Source: Bacteroidaceae bacterium (GTDB taxonomy: Bacteria; Bacteroidota; Bacteroidia; Bacteroidales; Bacteroidaceae). From it: a DNA stretch of 48,316 nucleotides. The notes beneath the pieces are model-generated. The model saw only the letters and a list, made by a program, of their open reading frames with translations. It made no database searches and had not been told where the DNA came from. Positions 8,908 through 17,610 of the stretch are shown here, one piece after another. Numbering within the stretch: the stretch's first letter is position 1; the number at the start of each line of letters is the position of its first letter. Location of the stretch: positions 1-48,316 of the forward strand of contig JAGCCV010000011.1 in NCBI GenBank assembly GCA_017651505.1. Direction: 5' to 3'. The translations under genes were made by a program, and so were the position numbers.

Positions 8908-10095
8908 ATGAGCTTACTATCAGAGAAGTTGGGTAAATACCAAGAACCTCAGTTTTACAAGGCTAAGGGCGTTTACCCCTATTTCCGAGAGATTGACAGT
9001 CATCAAGGCACCGAAGTGATGATGAGTGGCAAGAAAGTCTTAATGTTTGGCTCAAACGCCTATACTGGCCTGACATACGACCAAAGAATTATTGACGCAT
9101 CCATTGAGGCAACAAAAAAATATGGTACAGGTTGTGCCGGATCACGTCTGTTGAATGGTACACTTGATATTCATGTTCAACTTGAAAAGGAACTTGCAGC
9201 CTTTTTGGGAAAGGATGAGGCCATGTGTTTCTCTACAGGTTTTACTGTAAATGAAGGTGTAATTCCTCAATTAGTGGGCCGTGGAGATTATATCATTTGC
9301 GACGACCGTGATCACGCTTCTATCGTTGATGGCCGTCGCCTTTCTTTTGCCACTCAACTTAAATACAAGCACAACGATATGGAAGCATTGGAAAAGGAAC
9401 TCAAGAAATGTGAGCCCGATGCTATAAAGTTAATTGTCGTTGATGGAGTGTTCTCTATGGAAGGTGATTTGGCAAATCTGCCAGAAATCATTCGCCTAAA
9501 GAAGAAATACAATGCTTGTGTGTATGTTGATGAAGCTCATGGCATTGGCGTATTTGGTAAGCAAGGGCGTGGTGTTTGCGATTATTTTGGTGTAACAGAT
9601 GAGGTTGATGTTATTATGGGTACATTCAGTAAGTCGCTTGCCTCGTTGGGAGGTTTTGTCGCTGCTGAATCTGCGGTTATTAATGCATTACGCCATAGTG
9701 CTCGTTCCTACATATTCCAAGCAAGTAGCACTCCCGCTGCAACAGCAGCTACTATTGAAGCACTGCATATTATCCAGAATGAGCCAGAGCGTCAAGAGAA
9801 ATTGTGGGAGATTACTAACTATGCCTTGGAAGAGTTCCGTAATGCGGGTTTTGAAATTGGTGATACCCAATCACCCATTATCCCACTATATGTCCGTGAT
9901 ACCTATAAGACTTTTGCTGTAACAAAGGCTGCGTTTGATGAAGGTATCTTTATTAATCCTGTTATACCACCTGCATGCGCTCCTCAGGACACCTTGGTAC
10001 GAGTGGCACTGATGGCTACTCATACAAAGGAGCAAATTGATTATGCAGTGGAACATTTGGCAAAATGTTTCCGTGAATTAGATATCATTCATTAA
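8908..10095 (+). CDS. spt: Serine palmitoyltransferase
   Basis: PLP-dependent alpha-oxoamine synthase that condenses L-serine with a long-chain acyl thioester to 3-ketosphinganine, the committed step of sphingolipid synthesis. The 395-residue protein has LMFGSNAYTGLT near residue 50, the GTGCAGSRLLNGT motif, CDDRDHASIVDGRR, the DEAHGIGVFGKQGRG motif, and the PLP lysine K242 in GTFSKSLASLGG. It closely resembles the characterised Bacteroides Spt as I know it; the related KBL and BioF enzymes differ in these segments. ATG 8908 was preferred to TTG 8902. No other sphingolipid gene is in the window. Confidence 0.9.
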   Translation: MSLLSEKLGKYQEPQFYKAKGVYPYFREIDSHQGTEVMMSGKKVLMFGSNAYTGLTYDQRIIDASIEATKKYGTGCAGSRLLNGTLDIHVQLEKELAAFLGKDEAMCFSTGFTVNEGVIPQLVGRGDYIICDDRDHASIVDGRRLSFATQLKYKHNDMEALEKELKKCEPDAIKLIVVDGVFSMEGDLANLPEIIRLKKKYNACVYVDEAHGIGVFGKQGRGVCDYFGVTDEVDVIMGTFSKSLASLGGFVAAESAVINALRHSARSYIFQASSTPAATAATIEALHIIQNEPERQEKLWEITNYALEEFRNAGFEIGDTQSPIIPLYVRDTYKTFAVTKAAFDEGIFINPVIPPACAPQDTLVRVALMATHTKEQIDYAVEHLAKCFRELDIIH

Positions 10096-10131
10096 AAAAT
10101 GTGTGAGATTTATATTTTTTTAGTTTTAAAT

Positions 10132-10179
10132 TTTGAATTATAAAAAAACCTGTTTATATTTGCAATCGAAAATAACAGG
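10132..10179 (+). promoter_or_regulatory. Strong promoter of small RNA, with dyad
   Basis: TTTG (10132-10135), 19-base spacer, TATATTTG (10155-10162): a near-ideal Bacteroidota promoter. The -7 box is enclosed by a 6-base inverted repeat, CCTGTT at 10149-10154 and AACAGG at 10174-10179, which could be an operator. It fires into a 100-base stretch without an ORF that ends in a strong terminator. Confidence 0.72.
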
Positions 10180-10273
10180 CAAAACATATTAAATCTCTCT
10201 GTAAGTTTTTGAATTAGATGTTGTAGTGAAAGGGGGAGGGGGAATGTGAATTTCTCCTCCCTCAGTTTTTTTT
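10169..10273 (+). ncRNA. Candidate small non-coding RNA, about 105 nt
   Basis: A stand-alone transcription unit predicted from a consensus promoter (10132-10162) and an intrinsic terminator (10232-10273). The start near 10169 is inferred from the usual distance to the -7 box. No ORF longer than a few codons is present. The 5' half is A/U-rich and probably unstructured; the 3' half is a 13-bp purine/pyrimidine hairpin. The 3' arm holds a CU-rich CUCCUCCC stretch that could pair with G-rich RNA. It lies between spt and tRNA-Pro. It could instead be the 3' UTR of spt, but the independent promoter argues otherwise. I cannot assign it to a named family. Confidence 0.62.
10232..10273 (+). terminator. 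Intrinsic terminator of the small RNA
   Basis: A 13-bp stem (10232-10244 with 10251-10263, three G-U pairs), 6-base loop, then an 8-T run at 10266-10273. Confidence 0.85.
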
Positions 10274-10291
10274 AAAAAAAGTGCGAGAAAG

Positions 10292-10323
10292 TTTGCATGT
10301 ATGAAAAATATGTTTTACCTTTG
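10292..10323 (+). promoter_or_regulatory. Promoter of tRNA-Pro
   Basis: TTTG (10292-10295), 20-base spacer, TACCTTTG (10316-10323), the Bacteroidota consensus, 24 bases upstream of the mature tRNA 5' end. Confidence 0.75.
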
Positions 10324-10346
10324 CAACGCTTTTCTAAAAAAGCCTT

Positions 10347-10421
10347 CGGGGTGTAGCGCAGTCCGGTTAGCGCACCTGCTTTGGGAGCAGGGGGTCCCAA
10401 GTTCGAATCTTGGTACCCCGA
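10347..10421 (+). tRNA. tRNA-Pro (anticodon TGG)
   Basis: A complete cloverleaf of 75 bases. The acceptor stem CGGGGTG pairs with TACCCCG (one G-U). The D arm is GCGC/GCGC, the anticodon stem CCTGC/GCAGG holds loop TTTGGGA with anticodon TGG, and the T arm is CCAAG-TTCGAAT-CTTGG. The discriminator base is A and CCA is not encoded. It is transcribed alone from its own promoter and ends at the hairpin at 10449. Confidence 0.97.
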
Positions 10422-10448
10422 CATAGAAATGTTAAAGTTAGTACAATG

Positions 10449-10492
10449 AAAAGACAGTTGCGATTCACTATTTATCGTGACTGTCTTTTTTT
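10449..10492 (+). terminator. Terminator after tRNA-Pro
   Basis: Arms 10449-10458 and 10480-10489 are perfectly complementary (10 bp) and a further CGAT/ATCG pair lies inside (10461-10464/10474-10477). A T-run at 10485-10492 follows, directly before glpD. Confidence 0.85.
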
Positions 10493-10500
10493 AGATTACT

Positions 10501-12069
10501 ATGAAACGAGAGGAGCAGATTAAGAGGATTCAAGATTGTAAAATAAACTGGGACTTTATAGTCATTGGCGGAGGTGCAACAGGCTTAGGCTGTGCTGTTG
10601 ATGCAGCTTCTCGAGGCTATCAGGTCGTTATGCTTGATCAAGATGACTTTGCTAAATGTACATCCAGCAAAAGCACAAAACTGGTGCATGGCGGAGTTCG
10701 CTATCTCCAGAAAGGTGATGTCATGCTGGTGTTGGAAGCTTTGCACGAGCGAGGTCGTATGAAAGCTAACGCTCCTCATTTGGTAAAGAATCAATCTTTC
10801 GTAATAGCCAACTATTCATGGTGGGATAATTTCTTGTATTTCTGTGGACTTACCTTTTATGACATGCTTTCGTGGGGATTTGGTTATGGACATTCCAAGT
10901 TTATAGGCAAAAAGTCTGTCTTGCGCAGGTTGCCAGCCATCAAACAAGAGGGGTTGAAGGGTGGAATTGTTTATCATGACGGACAGTTTGATGACGCTCG
11001 TATGGCTGTCAATTTAGCGGAGACCTGCATAGAACTAGGAGGAGTAGCAATTAATCATATGAAGGTTGTTGACTTCTTGCATAATTCGCAAGGCAAGATA
11101 TGTGGAGTAAGAGCCTTTGATAACGAGACAGGGAATACTTATGAGCTTCTATCAAAAGCGGTGATAAATGCAGCTGGTATCTTCGTGGATGAAGTGATGA
11201 AGTTAGATGCATCTGGACATAAACCCATGGTAAAGCCCAGCCAGGGGACACATCTTGTGTTAAATATGGATTTCTTGCAAAGCAATGATGCACTGATGGT
11301 ACCCAAAACCAGTGATGGAAGGGTGCTGTTTGCTGTGCCTTGGCACAACAGAGTGGTGGTAGGGACTACAGATGTGTTACGTGACTATCCGGAAAGTGAG
11401 CCTCGTGCTTTAGAAGAAGAAATAGACTTCATCCTTAAGACTGCTGGATTATATTTGTTGCCTGCACCCTCTCGAAAGGATATATTAGCTGTGTTTGCTG
11501 GGCAAAGACCTTTAGCTGCACCTAAAAAAGAAGGGAAAAGTACTAAAGAAATCTCGCGTAGTCATAAGATAATCGTTTCTGACAACGATTTAATTACCAT
11601 TACAGGAGGAAAGTGGACAAGCTATAGGTTGATGGCTGAAGACACAATCGACAAGGCCATATCCATAAGACTGGTGGAGAAACGCAAATGCGTAACCAAA
11701 CACTTGAAAATTCATGGCTGGCGGCAAAACCCCGACCTTTCAAATCATTATTATATATATGGTAGTGACGAACCAGCTCTACATCAAGTGGAGCAGGAAC
11801 GTGAAAAGTTTCAGGAGAAGATATCTCCTAAATATGACTATACTTTTGGTGAGGTGGCTTGGGCGGTAAGGCATGAGATGGCTCGTACATTGGACGATGT
11901 GCTGGCTCGTAGAGTCCGTCTGTTGTTTGTTGATGCACGTGAGGCTCTGCGTGTAGCACCAGAGGTAGCCAAGGTCATGGCATTAGAGTTAGACATGCCT
12001 GAATCGTGGGTAGATGAGCAGATAGCTGAATTTACATCTATTGCCGAGAAATACATTGTTGAAGAATGA
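10501..12069 (+). CDS. glpD: FAD-dependent glycerol-3-phosphate dehydrogenase
   Basis: A 522-residue aerobic-type (GlpD/GlpA family) enzyme oxidising glycerol-3-phosphate to dihydroxyacetone phosphate with electron transfer to the quinone pool. The FAD dinucleotide motif VIGGGATGLGCAVDAASRG is at about residues 20-40, followed by SSKSTKLVHGGVRYLQ near 55-70, VVVGTTDV and the ITGGKWTSYRLMAED motif near 362-378. A DAO-C type helical C terminus is present. It is a single-chain form with normal length. It starts 8 bases after the tRNA terminator's T-run; no TAnnTTTG box is obvious there. The following TonB receptor gene begins 51 bases after the stop. Confidence 0.94.
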   Translation: MKREEQIKRIQDCKINWDFIVIGGGATGLGCAVDAASRGYQVVMLDQDDFAKCTSSKSTKLVHGGVRYLQKGDVMLVLEALHERGRMKANAPHLVKNQSFVIANYSWWDNFLYFCGLTFYDMLSWGFGYGHSKFIGKKSVLRRLPAIKQEGLKGGIVYHDGQFDDARMAVNLAETCIELGGVAINHMKVVDFLHNSQGKICGVRAFDNETGNTYELLSKAVINAAGIFVDEVMKLDASGHKPMVKPSQGTHLVLNMDFLQSNDALMVPKTSDGRVLFAVPWHNRVVVGTTDVLRDYPESEPRALEEEIDFILKTAGLYLLPAPSRKDILAVFAGQRPLAAPKKEGKSTKEISRSHKIIVSDNDLITITGGKWTSYRLMAEDTIDKAISIRLVEKRKCVTKHLKIHGWRQNPDLSNHYYIYGSDEPALHQVEQEREKFQEKISPKYDYTFGEVAWAVRHEMARTLDDVLARRVRLLFVDAREALRVAPEVAKVMALELDMPESWVDEQIAEFTSIAEKYIVEE

Positions 12070-12120
12070 ATCTGCACATGCTTGTTATTGTGCGTTTATG
12101 TATTAATTAATTATTTACAA

Positions 12121-14181
12121 ATGAAAGAAAAGATTTTTCAGTTAAGGAAAAAGGCTGTTCGTTTTCACCAGTTCCAGAATAGTCCGTATGCAGTTTTCCG
12201 TAGTCTGAAAGTCAATGTCACCATTGGTGTGCTGTCGGTGGCAACACTGACTTTTGCTACACCTGATACAGCTACAGCTCAGGTGTCATTGACTTTGCAA
12301 CAGGACCAGGAGAACCTCTACGAACTGGAAGAGGTGGAAGTGACCAGTAGTCGTGCCCCGCTCACACTTGGGCAGTCTGCACGATTGGTAACTGTGCTGA
12401 ATCGTGAGGCAATAGCCTCTGCTTCTGCGCAAAGTGTGAATGACCTGCTCAAACTCGCTGCTGGTGTCGATGTCCGCCAGCGTGGCCCTATTGGAGCGCA
12501 AACCGACATCAGTGTTCGTGGGGGGACCAACGAACAAATTACTATCCTTCTTAACGGCATCAACATCAACGACCCGCAAACGGGACATAACACTGCCGAT
12601 TTCCCAGTTGACATTTCTGATATTGAACGCATTGAGGTACTTGAGGGACCTGCAGGACGCGTATATGGCACGTCTTCTTTGGTGGGGGCCATCAACATTG
12701 TTACCCGAAAATCCGATAAAACCAGTGCCGATGTGCATTTGGAGGCTGGCTCTTTCGGTTATGTGTCAGGAGGGGGGAGGGCAAATATCTCAAATGGTGA
12801 TATTCATAACCTACTTTCCGCTTCTTATACTCGTAGCGATGGCTATAGCCGTAACCAGGCAGGTACCCTTAATAGCGATTTCAATACGTTGAAGCTTTTC
12901 TATCAAGGAAGATATGAGGATGAAAGCCTCACCTTGTCCTGGCATGCTGGACTTAGCAATAAGAACTTTGGTTCTAACACATTTTATAGTGCTAAGTACG
13001 ACGATCAGTTTGAACATACTTTCAAACTCTTTACAGCTGTTCAGGCAGAAACGAAAGGCCTGTTTCATTTCAAACCTTCTATCTATTGGAACCGTTCTCA
13101 TGATCGTTTCGAGCTCTTCCGCGGTACTGAGGCAAAAGTGCCATTTAACTATCATCGTACGGATGTGTTTGGCATCAACCTCAATAGCTACATTGACTGG
13201 ACATTGGGCAAGACGGCTTTTGGGGCGGAGTTTCGAAATGAAGATATCGTGAGTACTAACTTGGGAGAACCATTGCATAATCAGTTGGATATCCATGGCT
13301 CCGACAGACAATATACCGTGGGGCTGAATCGTAGTAACCTCAGTTTTCATTTGGAGCACAACTTGTTGTTCAACCACTTTACTTTAAGTGCAGGGGTGAT
13401 AGCAGTGAAGAATACTTGGAACGAAATGTCGTTCCGATTGTATCCGGGTGTGGACGCCAGTTGGCAGTTTGCTCGTCACTTCAGGGCTTATGCTTCTTTC
13501 AATACCTCGTTGCGAATGCCGTCTTTCACCGAACTCTATTATTCGGTAGGTGGGCATCAGGCAGACAAGTATTTGAAGCCAGAAGAGATGCAAGCCTATG
13601 AGGTGGGGGTAAAATATCTATCTGGCGGACTGAGAGGTAGCATCAGTATTTACCATCATCATGGTACCAATATGATAGATTGGATAAAGGATACTCGACA
13701 AGGGGAAGATGCTGTCTGGCAATCAGTTAACCACACTAAGCTGAATACCCTGGGAGTTGAGGCAAGTTTAGTCCTTGATTTCCTGCATATAGTGCCAGCG
13801 CAGCGATTCTTGCATCAATTGAGCATAAGCTATAGCTATATTGATCAAGATAAAGATATGGAAGAATACATACAATCGCAATATGCTTTGGAGTATCTAA
13901 AACATAAACTCGTGGCAAAGGCAGATGTTCAACTGATGAGGCATTTGTTCCTGAATCTTTCCTATCGTTATCAGGAGCGTAAGGGTAATTACCAGGAACT
14001 GACAGGAGTAGTCAAACCCTATGGCTCCTATTCGCTGGTAGATGCCCGGTTGTCTTGGAAAGCTAACAATTATCAGCTCTATGTCGAAGCTAATAACTTG
14101 TTTGATAAGATTTATAATGACTATGGTAATGTGCCACAGCCAGGCAGATGGGTGATGTGCGGAGCTAATTATACATTCTAA
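12121..14181 (+). CDS. TonB-dependent outer membrane receptor
   Basis: A 686-residue TonB-dependent receptor with a BtuB-like layout. A long N-terminal targeting segment ends near ATPDTATAQ (about residue 55). It is followed by a TonB-box/plug start (ELEEVEVTSSRAPL), the plug domain with SVRGGTNEQITILLNGI and IERIEVLEGPAGRVYGTSSLVGAINIVTR, then a beta-barrel ending in a C-terminal Phe (GANYTF). No carboxypeptidase-like extension is present, so it is not SusC-type. Substrate is unknown: no SusD, cobalamin riboswitch or siderophore gene is adjacent. ATG 12121 was chosen over upstream TTG 12082 because the extension adds no signal-like sequence. Confidence 0.88.
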   Translation: MKEKIFQLRKKAVRFHQFQNSPYAVFRSLKVNVTIGVLSVATLTFATPDTATAQVSLTLQQDQENLYELEEVEVTSSRAPLTLGQSARLVTVLNREAIASASAQSVNDLLKLAAGVDVRQRGPIGAQTDISVRGGTNEQITILLNGININDPQTGHNTADFPVDISDIERIEVLEGPAGRVYGTSSLVGAINIVTRKSDKTSADVHLEAGSFGYVSGGGRANISNGDIHNLLSASYTRSDGYSRNQAGTLNSDFNTLKLFYQGRYEDESLTLSWHAGLSNKNFGSNTFYSAKYDDQFEHTFKLFTAVQAETKGLFHFKPSIYWNRSHDRFELFRGTEAKVPFNYHRTDVFGINLNSYIDWTLGKTAFGAEFRNEDIVSTNLGEPLHNQLDIHGSDRQYTVGLNRSNLSFHLEHNLLFNHFTLSAGVIAVKNTWNEMSFRLYPGVDASWQFARHFRAYASFNTSLRMPSFTELYYSVGGHQADKYLKPEEMQAYEVGVKYLSGGLRGSISIYHHHGTNMIDWIKDTRQGEDAVWQSVNHTKLNTLGVEASLVLDFLHIVPAQRFLHQLSISYSYIDQDKDMEEYIQSQYALEYLKHKLVAKADVQLMRHLFLNLSYRYQERKGNYQELTGVVKPYGSYSLVDARLSWKANNYQLYVEANNLFDKIYNDYGNVPQPGRWVMCGANYTF

Positions 14182-14248
14182 AAACATCTCTTTTTTGTTT
14201 TTTTTTTATAAATTACTTTTTGCATTTCATTAATTAGAGTATTATCCT

Positions 14249-14256
14249 TATATTTG
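14249..14256 (+). promoter_or_regulatory. -7 box before the M23 peptidase gene
   Basis: TATATTTG matches TAnnTTTG 26 bases before the ATG at 14283. Preceding T-runs (14190-14208) could be the end of the TonB receptor transcript, but no clear stem is present. Confidence 0.55.
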
Positions 14257-14282
14257 TAAAATAATATGTTGGTAGATAATAC

Positions 14283-15944
14283 ATGAAGACAATATACTTG
14301 ATAGGGATTTTGGTAGGGTTGAACCTTGCAGCAATGGCGCAAGGTAATGATGAAGTTTACCAATCCCCATTTGATTTTCCCATGGTTTTTTCTGGCAACT
14401 TTGGGGAGATACGTGCCAATCATTTTCATGGAGGGCTGGACTTTAAGACCCAGGGCGCTACTGGTAAGCCCATCAAGGCGCAGGCTAATGGTTTTATTTC
14501 ACGCATCCGTGTGAACACAGGATCCGGATATGTGCTAAATGTTACTTATGACAATGGCTATTATTTGATATACAGACATCTGAGTAAGTTTATTCCGGAA
14601 ATTGATGAGCGTGTTAAGCAATGGCAGTATGAGCACGAACAATGGGAGGTGGATATCATTCCCAAAGAAGGAGAGTATCCTGTAAAAGCAGGTGATTTGT
14701 TGGCCTATAGTGGCAATACAGGTTATTCTTTTGGTCCTCACCTACATTTAGATATGGTTGAACTGAAGACTGATGAGTTTGTTGACCCGTTGCCTTTCTT
14801 CCGCCATTCAGTGAAAGACCATACGGCACCAACAGCTGAAGGTTTTATGATAATCCCACAGCACGGCTTGGGTGTGGTGGACGGTCAGACAGGAGAAAAA
14901 ACATTTGCCATTAGTACCAGGAACCCTCAGAAGTCCATTACTGCATGGGGTGTTATAGGAGTAGCCTTGAAAGCTTATGACCACATGGAAACTGTAACCA
15001 ACCGTTATGGCGTAAAACTATTGGTATTAGAGGTAGATGGCGAGGAGGTGTTTCGTAGTGATGTGTCACGCTTTGCTGAAAGTGAACATCGCTACATTAA
15101 TTCATGGACTTCTGGTCAATACATGAAGTCTTTTATAGAACCTGGTAACCAATTGCGTATGCTCACAGCAAGTAATGGTAATCGAGGCTTGTTGACCATT
15201 GACGAGGAAAGGCCCTATCATTTGGTCTATACCTTAACAGATGGATTGGGTAATTCCTCAAAAGCTGAGTTTACTATTATAGGCAAACGACAAGATATTC
15301 CCCCTATAGGAAAAGATAAACAATTAACATTCCATTGGGATGAGGTGAACATCTTTCAACAGCCTGGTATTGATGTAGTGGTGCCACGTGGCAGATTGTA
15401 TGATGACCTATACTTGGACTATAAAGTGAGCAAGGGCAACAATGATGTGGCGTTTACTTACCAGTTGAGTAAGCGCGCTATTCCACTCCATGACTATGCT
15501 GATTTAAGTATAGGTATTACCCAATTACCCATATCAGATGTAAGCAAGTATTATGTGGCAGGCATTGACAGTAAAGGAAAGCGTTATAGCTTGGGTGGAA
15601 AGTTTGAAAATGGATACATGAAGGCTAAAGTTCGTGAAATAGGCACATTTACTGTGGGTATTGATTCTATCCCACCTGTAGTAACGCCACTGAACCCGCA
15701 ACAGTGGGGCAGGAGTGGTGCCATTACTCTTCAAGTCAAGGATGAACATACAGGCATCAGCACTTATCGTGGTACGATAGATGGACAATATGCCTTGTTT
15801 GGGAAATACAACTCGGTGAATAACCATATTGTCTGCTATCTCGACCCAAAGCATGTACAGAAGGGAGGTAAACATGAACTGGTGTTCACTGCCACAGATG
15901 AATGTGGAAATGCGGTAACTGAAATTTTTAATTTTACTTGGTAA
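14283..15944 (+). CDS. M23 family metallopeptidase, secreted
   Basis: A 553-residue LytM/peptidase M23 protein, probably a periplasmic peptidoglycan endopeptidase or a related scaffold. The signal peptide ends at AAMAQ (residue 20). Zinc ligands are visible: H49 and D53 in HFHGGLDF, and HLH at residues 153-155 in GPHLHLDM, so the active site looks intact. The remaining 400 residues are beta-rich repeats with no named domain that I can identify. It is 1 base ahead of the C69 dipeptidase gene, so the two hydrolases are likely co-expressed. Confidence 0.9.
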   Translation: MKTIYLIGILVGLNLAAMAQGNDEVYQSPFDFPMVFSGNFGEIRANHFHGGLDFKTQGATGKPIKAQANGFISRIRVNTGSGYVLNVTYDNGYYLIYRHLSKFIPEIDERVKQWQYEHEQWEVDIIPKEGEYPVKAGDLLAYSGNTGYSFGPHLHLDMVELKTDEFVDPLPFFRHSVKDHTAPTAEGFMIIPQHGLGVVDGQTGEKTFAISTRNPQKSITAWGVIGVALKAYDHMETVTNRYGVKLLVLEVDGEEVFRSDVSRFAESEHRYINSWTSGQYMKSFIEPGNQLRMLTASNGNRGLLTIDEERPYHLVYTLTDGLGNSSKAEFTIIGKRQDIPPIGKDKQLTFHWDEVNIFQQPGIDVVVPRGRLYDDLYLDYKVSKGNNDVAFTYQLSKRAIPLHDYADLSIGITQLPISDVSKYYVAGIDSKGKRYSLGGKFENGYMKAKVREIGTFTVGIDSIPPVVTPLNPQQWGRSGAITLQVKDEHTGISTYRGTIDGQYALFGKYNSVNNHIVCYLDPKHVQKGGKHELVFTATDECGNAVTEIFNFTW

Positions 15945-15945
15945 T

Positions 15946-17586
15946 ATGAAAAGACTCTCAATTGCATTGCTGGCTATTTTTGGTGCTACCATCAACGCCT
16001 TAGCGTGTACCAACTTGATTGTCGGTAAGAACGCATCTGCCGATGGATCAGTAATGATTTCTTATTCAGCCGATTCTTACGGCATGTTTGGATACTTATA
16101 TCACTCTCCTGCAGGAAAACATGAGAAAGGGGAGATGATTGATATCTATGACTGGGATGATGGTACCTATCATGGCCAGATTGCCCAAGTGGCACAAACT
16201 TATAATGTGATAGGCAATATGAACGAGTTTCAGGTGTCTATCGGCGAAACCACCTTTGGCGGTCGTGAAGAACTGGTAGATAAAAATGGTATAATTGATT
16301 ATGGTTCACTGATATACATTACTTTGCAGCGTTCGCGAACTGCCCGTGAGGCTATTCGAATCATGACTGACTTAGTGCAGCAATATGGCTATGCCAGTAG
16401 TGGCGAGTCATTCTCAATAGCTGACCCTAATGAGGCTTGGATTATGGAGATGATAGGCAAGGGAACGGGTAATCGTGGTGCTGTGTGGGTGGCAGTCAGA
16501 ATACCTGATGACTGTATCGCTGCTCATGCTAACCAGAGCCGTATCCATAAGTTCAATATGGATGATAAAGAGAATGTGATGTACGCGTCTGATGTTATCT
16601 CTTTTGCACGCGAGAGAGGTTACTTTAATGGTGTCAACAAGGATTTCGATTTTGCCGATGCTTATAATCCTTTGGACTTTGGAGGTTTGCGTTATTGTGA
16701 AGCCCGTGTGTGGAGCTTTTATAACCGTTATACCAACCGAGGTGAGGAGTTCCTTCCATACATTTTAGGTACTTCGTCTAATCCAATGCCTCTGTATGTG
16801 AAGCCCAACAAGAAGCTTTCTTTGCAAGATGTACAGAACATGATGCGTGACCATTATGAAGGCACTGCATTGGATATTACACAAGATGTAGGTGCTGGTG
16901 CATATCATACGCCTTATCGTCTTTCTCCTCTATCTTTCGAGGTGGATGGCAAGCAGTACTTTAATGAGCGTCCTATCTCTACCCAGCAGTCTGCATGGGT
17001 ATTTGTGTCACAGTTGCGGTCTAACATGGTAGATGCTGTGGGTGGCGTGCTCTGGTTTGGTTGTGATGATGCCAACATGACTGTCTTTACCCCTGTGTAT
17101 TGCTGTACTGATGTGGTGCCAGCATGTTATAAAGATGGTATTGATGGCGCCAACGATGTTACTTTCTCGTTTAACTCAGCTTTTTGGGTGATGAACTGGG
17201 TAGCCAATATGGTGTATCCACGCTATGACTTGATGATTGAGGATGTGAAGGCTATTCAGAGCGATTTGGAGAACACATTCTTTCAAGCTCAGAATGCTGT
17301 TGAGACTACTGCGATGGAACTCTATAAAGATTCCCCTTCCAAAGCAAAGGCTTATCTTACCAATTACAGCAATATGATGGCTATGAATACCATTGATGTA
17401 TGGAAGAAGTTAGGCGAATATCTCGTAGTCAAGTATAATGATGGCGTGATTAAGCGTATGCCAACCACAACTTATATAGGCAAGAATACTAAACAGGTTG
17501 AAAGAAAATTAGTACGTCCAGGAATCCCTGCGGAATTAAAACAGGAGATTGCTCGCCAGACAGGGGATCGTTATAAAATGCCTTAA
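15946..17586 (+). CDS. C69 family dipeptidase
   Basis: A 546-residue dipeptidase of the C69 (PepD-like, Ntn-hydrolase) family. The signal-like segment ends at INALA and the next residue C21 begins CTNLIVGKNASADGSVMISY, where the N-terminal Cys is the nucleophile after processing. Further family motifs are GNMNEFQVSIGETTFGGR and the AWIMEMIGKGTGNRGAVWVAVRIPDD region. Secretion suggests use of peptides in the periplasm. It follows the M23 gene directly and precedes a phosphohexomutase by 24 bases. Confidence 0.93.
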   Translation: MKRLSIALLAIFGATINALACTNLIVGKNASADGSVMISYSADSYGMFGYLYHSPAGKHEKGEMIDIYDWDDGTYHGQIAQVAQTYNVIGNMNEFQVSIGETTFGGREELVDKNGIIDYGSLIYITLQRSRTAREAIRIMTDLVQQYGYASSGESFSIADPNEAWIMEMIGKGTGNRGAVWVAVRIPDDCIAAHANQSRIHKFNMDDKENVMYASDVISFARERGYFNGVNKDFDFADAYNPLDFGGLRYCEARVWSFYNRYTNRGEEFLPYILGTSSNPMPLYVKPNKKLSLQDVQNMMRDHYEGTALDITQDVGAGAYHTPYRLSPLSFEVDGKQYFNERPISTQQSAWVFVSQLRSNMVDAVGGVLWFGCDDANMTVFTPVYCCTDVVPACYKDGIDGANDVTFSFNSAFWVMNWVANMVYPRYDLMIEDVKAIQSDLENTFFQAQNAVETTAMELYKDSPSKAKAYLTNYSNMMAMNTIDVWKKLGEYLVVKYNDGVIKRMPTTTYIGKNTKQVERKLVRPGIPAELKQEIARQTGDRYKMP

Positions 17587-17610
17587 ATATTAACACTTAA
17601 ATAATGTATC

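Noticed and set aside
12121..14181. SusC-type assignment for the first TonB-dependent receptor
   Set aside because: It lacks the carboxypeptidase-like N-terminal domain and there is no SusD gene next to it.
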